Source: Hypsibius dujardini (Eukaryota > Tardigrada > Eutardigrada > Parachela > Hypsibiidae). Taken from it: a stretch of DNA of 38,896 nucleotides. The notes beneath the pieces are model-generated. The model saw nothing but the letters and a program-made list of their open reading frames with translations, made no database searches and was not told where the DNA came from. The number at the start of each line of letters is the position of its first letter. Within the stretch, counting starts at the first letter, position 1. The stretch lies in NCBI GenBank assembly GCA_001579985.1, contig LRSR01014617.1:1-38896 (forward strand), given 5' to 3'. Positions 12,701-21,440 of this stretch are shown here, piece by piece. The position numbers were made by a program, and so were the translations under genes.

Positions 12701-13180
12701 TAACGGATCATTAGTCACTGGCATGCATTGTCTTGTTAAGGCCCGCCGATTCGACTTACTTAACGCCCTTGACGGCTTCCAAGATGCCTCTCGGAACTAT
12801 GCCTGTCTCCTGACTGGACTGGACATCGTGAGCTTTACTCGCGCCATCATCACAGGAGTGAGTATCCGATGTTCTATAAATGAAGCGGAAAAGTTGACAG
12901 CACCCGCAGCAATTCAGCGTGCGGAATATGTTTTTGTGAAGTAGGATCTGAATACTATAGGCTTGTTTTGCCTGTCCTTTCTCTACAGACGGCCACAATT
13001 ATTTTGACTTTCCTCCTGTTAGTTGGCGACATTTGGCCAAGCCCATGCCTGTACCAGCGATTTCGCTACCTTTCCAGAATTCTTCATATACTATGTAACC
13101 TCGCGACTGGGCGTTTGGTACTACGCGACGCGTTTCGGGTACATGCGAAAACAGGGACCCGGCCGGAACGCTACATATAA
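9798..13180 (+). CDS. Gustatory-receptor-like 7TM protein, complete 4-exon gene
   Basis: Exons 9798-10823, 10892-10972, 12741-12857 and 12989-13180 (1026, 81, 117 and 192 nt), all phase 0 and GT-AG, encode about 471 residues. Exon 1 contains the helices around PAILLLIGTFYFTYIQG and PFILSQQVYGCAMVLASIV, and the VHNQ splice end. Exon 3 ends SFTRAIITG. Exon 4 begins TATIILTFLLLVG, the TM7 position. Introns are 68, 1768 and 131 bp; intron 2 is large because it holds an inverted-repeat element (11039-11808). After TM7 the tail differs from that of the close paralogue at 16494. Another frame of exon 4 (YYATRFGYMRKQGPG) resembles that paralogue's tail (YYERYVLNQLGVQGP), so one of the two has probably shifted frame here. 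The GPCR-like topology of this superfamily is inverted and not G-protein-type; the ligand is unknown. Confidence 0.75.
10973..12740 (+). other. Large intron 2 of the receptor gene at 9798
   Basis: This 1768-bp intron is AT-rich and has no exon-like stretch. It holds the inverted-repeat element at 11039-11808. A second segment, about 12209-12400, is a diverged direct repeat of the sequence 3' of exon 4 (13305-13485). Confidence 0.65.
11039..11808. mobile_element. Non-autonomous element with about 116-bp terminal inverted repeats
   Basis: The ends 11039-11154 and 11693-11808 are long imperfect inverted repeats beginning AAGGGGTCGGAA, with a shared GGTAGGTGACA block. Shorter inverted pairs are nested inside: a TATAAATACT/AGTATTTAT pair, and GGGCGGAGCTA near 11398 against TAGCTCCGCCCC near 11458. 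The whole segment could fold back. There is no transposase-like reading frame. I could not find a clear target duplication, so the superfamily is not assigned. Confidence 0.65.
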
Positions 13181-13485
13181 TTTGCACAATTTTCCTGGTT
13201 TGTGTTTTGCCGACTTAATTACAGTATCAATAGTTCAAATTCGACCTGCAATTGACGGCGGTCGAATAATTGCATTTTCGCGGAGTATTATGCGTTTTGA
13301 AACAACCTATTCTCTCTTCGAGAACCCGCAGGTCATGTTGGCCTTACGATACACGCGAATATACGAGTGCAGATTTCCTGCTTTTCCAAGTTATTGCTTG
13401 CATAACAAAATTGAGAGAAAGCAAGGATCGTAAGACGATGAGAAGTAGATTGAAAGGTAAGTTGAGTCGCGAACTGAGCTTCAAG
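12209..13485 (+). repeat. Diverged direct repeat flanking exons 3-4 of the receptor gene
   Basis: About 12209-12400 and 13305-13485 align in the same orientation. Both have a TCT/CGAGAAC block, then TACGAGT, CTGCTTTTC, TTATTGCTTGCA or TTATTACTTGCA, then GAGAGAA. The first copy lies in intron 2 and the second is downstream of the stop codon. A local duplication is the simplest reading; coding content is not evident in either copy. Confidence 0.5.
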
Positions 13486-13920
13486 AATCATCCCCATTCA
13501 AACGCCTTTCACTATAAGGATACATCCTTATCAGCCAGACATGACCGACTACAATGTAAGCAAGCATTCTTCAGTCGGCTCAGAAACATCATTCGCACAC
13601 AAGATGAGAACAAGAACTACAATAGGAAACTTGCAGTACAGTATATACGATCAATATGAGCAATATGAGAATTAACTTTGCAATGATCTACAAAACATCA
13701 AGCCAAAAGTCGTCAATCTTGTACTGGAATCTCTCAAATGATCGAGCCAAAAACAAAAACAACCCATTTAAACCAGCGTATCATAGAGTCATCGCATTGT
13801 AGGATTCACACCAGGTCCACAAGCTCGATTCATTGGGTTTCATTTGCATCGATAAATCCACTCTAAATCTTGTATCATCTCAAGAAATATTTCAAGAGAG
13901 TTCTATTGAAGGAATGAGTG
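13181..13920. other. Sequence between receptor gene 3 and the minus-strand pseudogene
   Basis: Convergent intergenic sequence. It includes one copy of the diverged direct repeat (13305-13485). Open frames overlapping it have no recognisable content. Confidence 0.4.
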
Positions 13921-15292
13921 TTAGTGACGGCCCTCTTCCAGCAGATTTTTTGCGATGACCAGAAAGGACAAAATCATTGTCCATACCTGCAAATGTATTC
14001 CACAGCTGTGTAAAGCTCTTGGAAAGCATGCTAAACAGTACTGTACAGAGTTGCCTGCGGTTAAAAAATTTCCGATTTCGTTTCTGCAGCGATTATACTG
14101 GAAATGCTTTGGACGTACTTGGAATATGTACAACTTATACGAAATCTTGAGATTTACTATTAAGGTCACAGCAGTGGGGACTAGTGAACGGAGCAATCTG
14201 TTTAAATTTTTCACTCTGTCCATTACTATTTGAAAATTTCTTTATGACCTTTGTCAGCATTATTTATAATATAAATTTGTGCAATTATCCCAAATTTTTC
14301 AGTATAGCCGGCTTCAATAAAGTGTCCCTTGTCCTGAAGCCTCCAGTCGCACTCGCTGTCTGAGCTTAGTAATCGTGCAGTTTGCTCACCCCAACCAAGT
14401 TTCCCCTGAAGAAATTCATCACGGACAGTTTACAGGTACGATGACGACACGCCAATTCAAATTGCCTCAGTCGTCGGAGTAGAATCCGCAGCTGAAACAG
14501 CAGAGTAACGTGTCGAATAGGGTCACCCTTGATCATCAATGGAAATACCATGTATGGTATGTTCATGTATAGTACCTGGCTCTTGGGTACATGTTGTCTG
14601 CTTATGTATTTGACGACGGTAATGAGAATTCCGGTTCCTTCAACTCGAGCTGTGCAATCCAAAAGGTCAATCTCACTTTGCACTTCACATGTGAGGGCAC
14701 GGAGTGATCTGTGCAAGAGTAGTGTAGTAAGAATGCCATATACGTAAATATGCTGACACAGTAAGAACGGCAGAAACTGGAGAACCCCTTGTAGGAGAAT
14801 CCACTGCCAGGTGTAGAGCTTGTTAGCCAGCGGGGATAATGGTTGATTCCATACACTGCGTAGTTGGTGGTGATCAGCGTGACGTTTAAAGTTTTCTCGA
14901 AGAAAATTGCCCAACTGCAGACATCCCACGTGAACTAGAGGCCAAACAAGGCGATGACTGCTACTCTCGCTAGTCAACGATGTTTCGTTGACCGGGACGA
15001 GGAGTTCGTGTAGAGACGACGCAGACACTTTGCCACGGCCTTGTAAATTGTCAACCAGTGTTTTCGATTTGCGAAACAAACGAGTAGGAAAAAGAAACAA
15101 CGGAGGTTTATTATGACACTCGGAAACTTCGTCATAACAATGAGGATGCCTGATTGCCCCGGCTGCATTAATCGGTAGACCAAGCGAATTGCTCGAAGAA
15201 TAAAGTGACAGAAGCATCCCAACACCAGTGCTAAGGCTAAACAGGTCGGACGCTAAGCACGAATTATCAGTTTTTGTTCTCGAACCGAGCAT
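13921..15292 (-). pseudogene. Decayed gustatory-receptor-like gene
   Basis: Family homology is scattered over incompatible frames. FPSVIINLRCFFFLLVCF, matching the second-helix region of the paralogues, lies in the frame of 15225-14974. The middle section (YTWQWILLQGVLQFLPFLL then CQHIYVYGILTTLLL) lies in the frame of 15292-14366. The shift falls near 14990. The last part of exon 1 (two helices and the VHNQ end) is missing after MNFFRGNLVG. A TM7 exon, VWTMILSFLVIAKNLL, survives at 13986-13921 and is like exon 4 of the gene at 1308. It runs on from an exon-3-like stretch (CRNEIGNFLTAG and PRALHSC) with no usable intron between. An old pseudogene is the best explanation; very unusual splicing is less likely. 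Confidence 0.6.
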
Positions 15293-16493
15293 TGCCGTAG
15301 CTTTCTTTCATTAAATGTAGATCTCTTTTCTGATATAGTTTTTATTATTACGACTATACATGCAAATTTGTTGCTCCTGGTAAGTTGATAGTAATAATCT
15401 CAGCCTCGAAGACACCACCCCATTTGTAACAAAACAAGGGTCGAAAATAATCATGTCATATGCTCGTCAGATGTCATGCGAAGGAAGCTGATCTTCCCCT
15501 GTGGTTCTTGTTAAATCATGACATACTACCATGTGATCTGCTAACATAGCACTTGGCTTCTAGGCGGGTTGATCCCTAGGCTTTATGAGACATCTGCTCT
15601 GTCATCGACTTCCCAGTCAGTTTCCCATTTGAGCGGGACGAAACCGAAGCGCTGTATACGGAAACGGTTGAGTCTTCTTGAGAACAGCTGACACCCTATC
15701 GGCTTCGCCCTTATTTCAGCACTCCCGTAGTCTTGGTCAGAATTTTTACTATAGCTTAAAGCTCGAAGTATCAGGTGGGGAGCGTTACTCTTTTATTTAT
15801 AAACAAAATCTACCGAAAATAAAAATTGAGGCCCACCCGGCCGCAAAAATCCGGTAATCCTCTGATCACATGCCCACTGACCGTAGAGATACAAACTTAC
15901 TGAAACTTATAGATACAAAAATGAATACAAACTTATACATATAACTTTTAGCATGCAGCAGCGGATTAGAGTGAACTGAGCAATAATTGAATCATGAGGA
16001 GCCCTTAAGCTAGGAAGGTCTCTCCCCGGAGCTGCTTGTTACGTTGTGATTTTGTTCACGCCAGCAATTGCATTACGCTTTTCCCGACATTAAGCACAGG
16101 CGCGAAGGATTGTAATACTTGTGGAAGCAGGGGAATATGTACGGTATACTGAACAAGAAAAGGTCACAAGCTGTCCCAATTCAACAAACCTGACAAAGCG
16201 GTTTACCCTGCAAGGGCATGCTCTAAACTTCCGGGGGAAGCGTGCCCCGATAACTTTGTGCGTCTATGGGGGTACGAGATTTGGTTTCTTATCCCGCACG
16301 TTGAATTCCCAAACGTACGGGGATATACAAGAAGGGGTAGCACAACACTGCCGCGTTATCTGTCATGAACTCATGAATCCCGTGTTACGATGAAACCCTT
16401 GAACATCACACAACAGTTCCAGCGACGAATTGAGTCCTTCGTCCAACAACTACAGCCGTCACAGAGTTTCCATTACTCGTTGGTCGAGCAGTC
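15293..16493. other. Intergenic sequence upstream of the receptor pseudogene
   Basis: No gene supported. A GTG-initiated frame at 16121-16393 has no recognisable motif. The ATG context of the pseudogene (GTCATGGTCATGAGCGGC) resembles that of the gene at 9798 (AATCATGGCCATGAACGG), so the homologous unit includes the start region. Confidence 0.4.
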
Positions 16494-18784
16494 ATGGTCA
16501 TGAGCGGCTCCGAGTCCAGCCTTTGTCAGACTAAACTACTGAAATCTGTTGGTTTCTTACCTCCCCCATCAAATCTGCCGAATTGCACCACTAACCAAAG
16601 AGCCAAGAGTGGTAGAGTCATTGGAATAATACGTGCTAGCCCAGCCATCCTCCTCCTTATCGGTGCATTTTATCTTACCTACAATCAGGGTGCCTTGTCG
16701 TGCTACCAAATTTTCGTCACCACTCCCACCGACAATCATACCAACCTACTGCTTCTAGCCTTGGTTCACCTTCATTATGGGGTAATTAACCTCCGCGGGC
16801 TGCTTGTCCTCGTACTCTTTTTCCACAAACGTCACTCGTGGCATGACTTGTTCATGCAGAACCAGGCACTTTTGCACCTGGTATACACCACCACGGCACC
16901 TGTTTAATCGTCCTGTAAGGCCACGTTCCTGTCCGGATTTTTGCTGTTCGCCACTACTCTTGGGCATGATATCTGGAAAATAGTGGAATGGTACCTTTTC
17001 TGGAATCCGGGAGACGCATCGTCCTCTCCCTACCAGCTTGCTGTGATCTCGGTGATACCAATGATCTGCGAACCTTACTCCTGGCCCAACGTCATCCTAT
17101 ACTTTTGCTGTTCCACGGTACCCTTCATCCTTTCCCAGCAGGTGTACGTCTGTGCGATGGACCTTGCTGGTCGTGCGCGTACCGTCCTCGTTATCATGGA
17201 GACAGAGATTTTGAGGGAGTGCCAACGATGGGCGGAACTTGCCCATCATCCACCGAGCCTAGATAACTTGAATGAGAAGATTGCCACATGGGAGTATCTG
17301 CATTCTCAGGTCCTCTTGGTACTGCGAGCGTTAAATCAGTTTTTCGGTCAGATTTTCCTCGTCGCTTACTTGGTAGACGTAATGGTTCGCCGCTTGGTTC
17401 ATCAGTGAAACCGAGCACACCCTCACGTTCTATACTGTTTCAATCGGGGGTTTTGCGTTGTTCTGTGCATATGCAATGTTGCTGCCGGTTCCGTTTGTGC
17501 GATTGCACAACCAGGTACAGGGGCACTTTTATAGTCTTTACAAGTCGGAACCATGGCTCTTCATGATAGGGTAAGGTGATGGGCAAAGGGTCAAAATGCG
17601 TTTTTTCAAAATTGAACCCAAAATTCGGTTATACCTGACCATTTTTGAAACTCGTGGGGGGAGGGGGGTGTGAGGGATCCCATTTCCAAATGGGATTTCA
17701 AGACATTTTTAAAAACTTGACTATGTCCATAAATTTGTGATTTTTAGTGTCCAATAATTGCAAATTGGAGGTTAAGTACTTTTAGAATGGTCCAAATTTG
17801 ACGGAGAAACTGAAGCTTTGGAAAATGCTTTCAAATAACAAAGGGGCATTTGGAAATCAGACCCCTCACAATCCCACAAGGTTCAAAATCATTAGGAGCA
17901 ATGATAGGCCTAATTTTGAATTGAATTATAAAATTTTCTTAATCTACTCATTTACGAATCCCTTGGCTTACCATGAAGGGTCCTGTTTTCGAGTTGTAAG
18001 GACCTTAAACGAGCACCTGACCAGGTACGGTTAATAGTGCTGGGAAACAACGTGCTGGGAAAGTTGTCCAATCTCATCTAGCATTTGTTCTTTTTGTCGC
18101 AGGGCTGCTGCTTAGCAGAGGCGATACACGCCCTGAGCAACCACCTCCGTGAGAACAATTCAGCTGCAGAACCAGATGATTTTGTGAGTGGCTTGGCAGA
18201 GGGAGGGGGATGCCTAAGCTATGTTTAATTCATATATCAGAGAAACTACTTGGATTTTAATAAGGTCCTTGTGTTATGGCGCGTAAAATATTTATGAATT
18301 TGTTGCCTTCATCAAGAATCGGACTGTTCTACTTGATGGCCTTGAAGGCTTCGAAGATGCATCTCGAAACTATGCCTGCCTCTTGACTGGACTGGGCATT
18401 ATAAGTTTTTCTCGCGGCATTATTACGGGGGTAAATATTCGTGCTACTATCTACACCATGCGCGTCATATAACATGAAGCTCACGCTATGATGATGCGCT
18501 ACATACCAAGTGTATCAGTGAATGGATGTCTTTCCGCCTTTTCGCTTTAGACGGCCACGCTTATTTTGACCTTCCTCTTGCTGGCTGGAGATATTCTGTC
18601 TAAACCCATGTCGAGGACGGACATTGCAATCGCTCTACAGAATTCACCATATAATATAACGGTATTATTCACCATATTATATTATGAGCGGTATGTGCTC
18701 AACCAGCTGGGGGTGCAAGGACCGCGGATCGGTGATCAGTTGCGCATCCGTTTATACTATTTTTGGAAGCGTTTTGCAACTTGA
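16494..18784 (+). pseudogene. Recently inactivated gustatory-receptor-like gene
   Basis: Closest paralogue of the gene at 9798, with the same layout: exon 1 16494-17514, then exons 18103-18183 (81 nt), 18317-18430 (114 nt) and 18551-18784 (234 nt). Exon 1 has two lesions. A TAA at 16905-16907 sits where the intact gene has CAA. A net 11-nt deletion at about 17385-17397 shifts the frame before ETEHTLTFYTVSIGGF. Exons 2-4 are free of stops and keep splice sites, ending SFSRGIITG, then TATLILTFLLLAG and a long tail. Decay therefore looks recent. Intron 1 carries a hAT-like element inserted at the donor. Sequencing error could explain one lesion but hardly both. Confidence 0.8.
17518..18019. mobile_element. 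hAT-like non-autonomous element with 8-bp target duplication
   Basis: A 502-bp element bounded by CAGGGGCAC and, in reverse, CAGGTGCTC, within longer imperfect terminal inverted repeats. It is flanked by a perfect direct repeat ACCAGGTA at 17510-17517 and 18020-18027. An 8-bp duplication with CAGGG-type ends is characteristic of the hAT superfamily. It is non-coding. It is inserted across the exon 1 / intron 1 junction of the receptor pseudogene, so the CAG|GTA donor is present on both sides. Confidence 0.85.
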
Positions 18785-19034
18785 TACTGGTAGCAAATTA
18801 ATAGTTGCGCTTTTGGCTTGAAACTTCACTGCATTTCCACATACAACGTTAATGGCATGGCGAACGAATTTGGTGCAGGAAAACGGCCACCTTACTTTTT
18901 ATGTCATAAATAAACTGAATTCGCAATTTTACACGTGGATTCCATAGCTAATCTCAATCATATGCACCCTTCCTTTCATCAGCAAGGCAGATAAACTTAG
19001 GTTCTAGGATTGCTTGGGGTACATACGAGTACAG

Positions 19035-19990
19035 TACCGGGTTCGGGAATGCTTTTGAGACAAATTTTGCTGCGCCCACGCGCGCAGAGTACATATTAAA
19101 GAAAAAATGTAAATTCCAGTTTCTTTCTACATCTATGGGCTACAAAATGTGTTCTCACAGGTAGGTTCTTAAACTTGTCGCGTCCTCGCTGTGTAATACA
19201 ATATTTTGTGGACTCCGGTGAACTCCGGTGGAAATTGTCCGTGGCCCAGCGCAGTACGGAATATTATTATTTATTCGCGTGAAACTCCAACAAACCACTC
19301 TTGCGCGCCATACGCCCTCTTATGAAAAAAATGTAAAACAGCGATTGTTTAGGCCTGATATTAGGCTACTTTGAGCCACAAACTCAACTCGATAACGTCG
19401 TTGGTTTTTTACGAAGGCTCCTATCTTGACTCCTCAAATTTGCATAAATCGCGATATCTCAATTCCCATTCTTTCCGATTCAGTTTGTCTTTTTGCACGT
19501 TTAAGTTTCAACCTAATTTAATTTGTGTGACAGTCCAACACCTTAGAAACAAACTGATAGCCAACTGGTCTAGAGCATGTAGCACAAGGAGAAGCTATGC
19601 ACCGCGAAGCGAAGGGCACTTTTCAAAAAGCAATTTTAATTATAATCTTGCCGTATTTCTTGCAGGTTATGGGCACTGTATCTCTTGTAAAGGCACACGT
19701 CCCATGAAAATTTTTTCGCTGCGTTATTGTGGCGGGCTATCCAAAATAGATTTTGGTTTTCCGGAACGAATTTTTTTTGAAGCAAATGAGGGTGTGACCT
19801 GGGCCATTATTAAGATCGGTTCTGCTATTGGTTTTTGTCTGGCATTTTTCGGAGTGTAGATTAAATGTCATTTTTTGGCCTGTAGTGGATGCTCACATGA
19901 ACAGGCGTTTTAAACAAAAAGGCAGTGGGATCAGTAGTGACCGAGAAACGACGGTCTAAGTTTGTCTCAAAAGCATTCCCGAACCCGGTA
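19035..19990. mobile_element. Element with about 30-bp terminal inverted repeats and TA ends
   Basis: The left end at 19035 reads TACCGGGTTCGGGAATGC and continues to GAGACAAA. The right end 19961-19990 is its exact reverse complement over about 30 bp. If TA is the duplicated target, the repeats start CCGGGTTCGGG, as in TA-targeting families such as Tc1/mariner; this is an inference. An internal open frame (19371-19859, about 162 codons) shows no transposase motif. The element lies between the receptor cluster and the cadherin gene. Confidence 0.65.
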
Positions 19991-20444
19991 GAAACCCGGT
20001 AGAGGTTGGGAGTTGCGACTAATCCTGTTTTACATTTGAATGAAATTTTACGTTTATTTGGAAACTACCCAGGTACAATAATTTCCCAGTTGTTAAAAAG
20101 CAGTTATACGTTTGCCGTAATCTACGCTTCATTGTGAGCTGGACCACACAATTTGTGCCTGTACAGTTCAGTCCAAGGAAGATATGTAGAGGCAATGAAG
20201 AATAGCGAACTACAATTAGCAGCCTCGGATTAGATAATTCACAAATTGTTCCGATAAGGATGGGTGATAACAGATATTGCCACCACGCCGTGCTAACAAG
20301 CTTCCTATACAAACCTCTGAAGCACTATTTAAATTTACTTTTGAATAACACATCCCGTGTCTCATGGTGGTGCGTTGAAACCTATGCCCGAATTTCGCAT
20401 GCCATTTTAATCCACGCTGAGGCTGGATGGTTTTCCACAACAAC

Positions 20445-21440
20445 ATGGCTCGGTATTATGTGGAAAGTGTTGTGGTTTTGGCGGTCATACTTTTCATCCC
20501 TGGTAGGTTAAACAAGCATTCATGGTATAGACTTGCCGTATTTCAGTATACTGAGTAATCGAAGCCCATCCCAGAACTCGTCACAACGTGCCATCAATAA
20601 TTTTTGTTGCCGGTTAGGAGCATTCTCTCAGGCATTCGCGATCACAACGCAAGATACCGACCCCTGGACTTTCAAGCAGGGAGCAACCACAGGTAAAGAA
20701 ATTATTCAGCACAGGTGACTGATGAGTCCCGGAAATTATACGAACAACAGTCAGGGACAAAATACTGTACTGTGTCACATGGTTCGACACAGTTCTTTGC
20801 TGTTTTTCTTGCATTTTAATTGTAACAGTATTCACAAAATGGAACTAATGGCACTGTTTTCCTTCAACTAAATGATCTTGACCCGATCCAGGAACGGGAA
20901 TCGGTGCTCTGACGATAACCAGGACCGGCAATGGCTCACAAACATTTGACGGCACCTCCGTTGTAATACGAGGCAGTTGCTTGCCCTGCCTCGGCAGTAT
21001 AACTTTAGAAGGGACGTCAACGTTCAACCGCAGTGCCAAAATCTTCCCGCGGGGCAATGAAACTTGGGATGCCTGCAAGGTCTGCATATATGCATCACCC
21101 AAGGGCCATGACTAACCCACAAACTGAATGATATTCTGCTGCGACTGTTTCTTCCTTGTACTGACTTTGCCCACATGTCCATCGTAGGACAACCTGACTA
21201 AGATCTCAACAGGTGCCGCCCCGGGTCTGCCCTACTGCATTGCCGAATTTCAGTTAGTGAGCAGCAACATGACTGAGGTAAATCTGTCATGAACGAGTAG
21301 TACTTCCAGGAGCATGAATTCATTGACCCGAATGACTTGGTTTTGCCACCCTGTAGCTCGGCTCGAATTTGAGTAGGAACGTCTACATCAACAGAACCCC
21401 GTCTATGACAGTTGTTCCGATGCTGTCCTCAATTCCCCAG
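20445..21440 (+). CDS. Cadherin exons 1-5: signal peptide and N-terminal region
   Basis: The ATG at 20445 opens MARYYVESVVVLAVILFIPG, a good signal peptide. Exon 2 (20547-20692) ends phase 1 at a GTAAAG donor. Exon 3 (20892-21079) is rich in Thr/Asn/Cys (TGIGALTITRTGNGSQTFDG, later GSCLPCLGS). Exon 4 (21188-21277) follows a TCCATCGTAG acceptor. Exon 5 (21357-21440) ends VVPMLSSIPQ. Joined to NAPLDTLVFQV of exon 6, this recreates the usual start of a cadherin repeat (IPENAP type), which is why these exons belong here. The first intron would be only about 40 nt (20507-20546, weak GTTAAA donor), so exon 1 may be wrong. The N-terminal region is not a recognisable domain. Confidence 0.45.

Noticed and set aside
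20260-20511. ATG frame rich in Trp just before the cadherin
   Set aside because: It overlaps the better signal-peptide frame at 20445 and has no homology or consistent splice phase.
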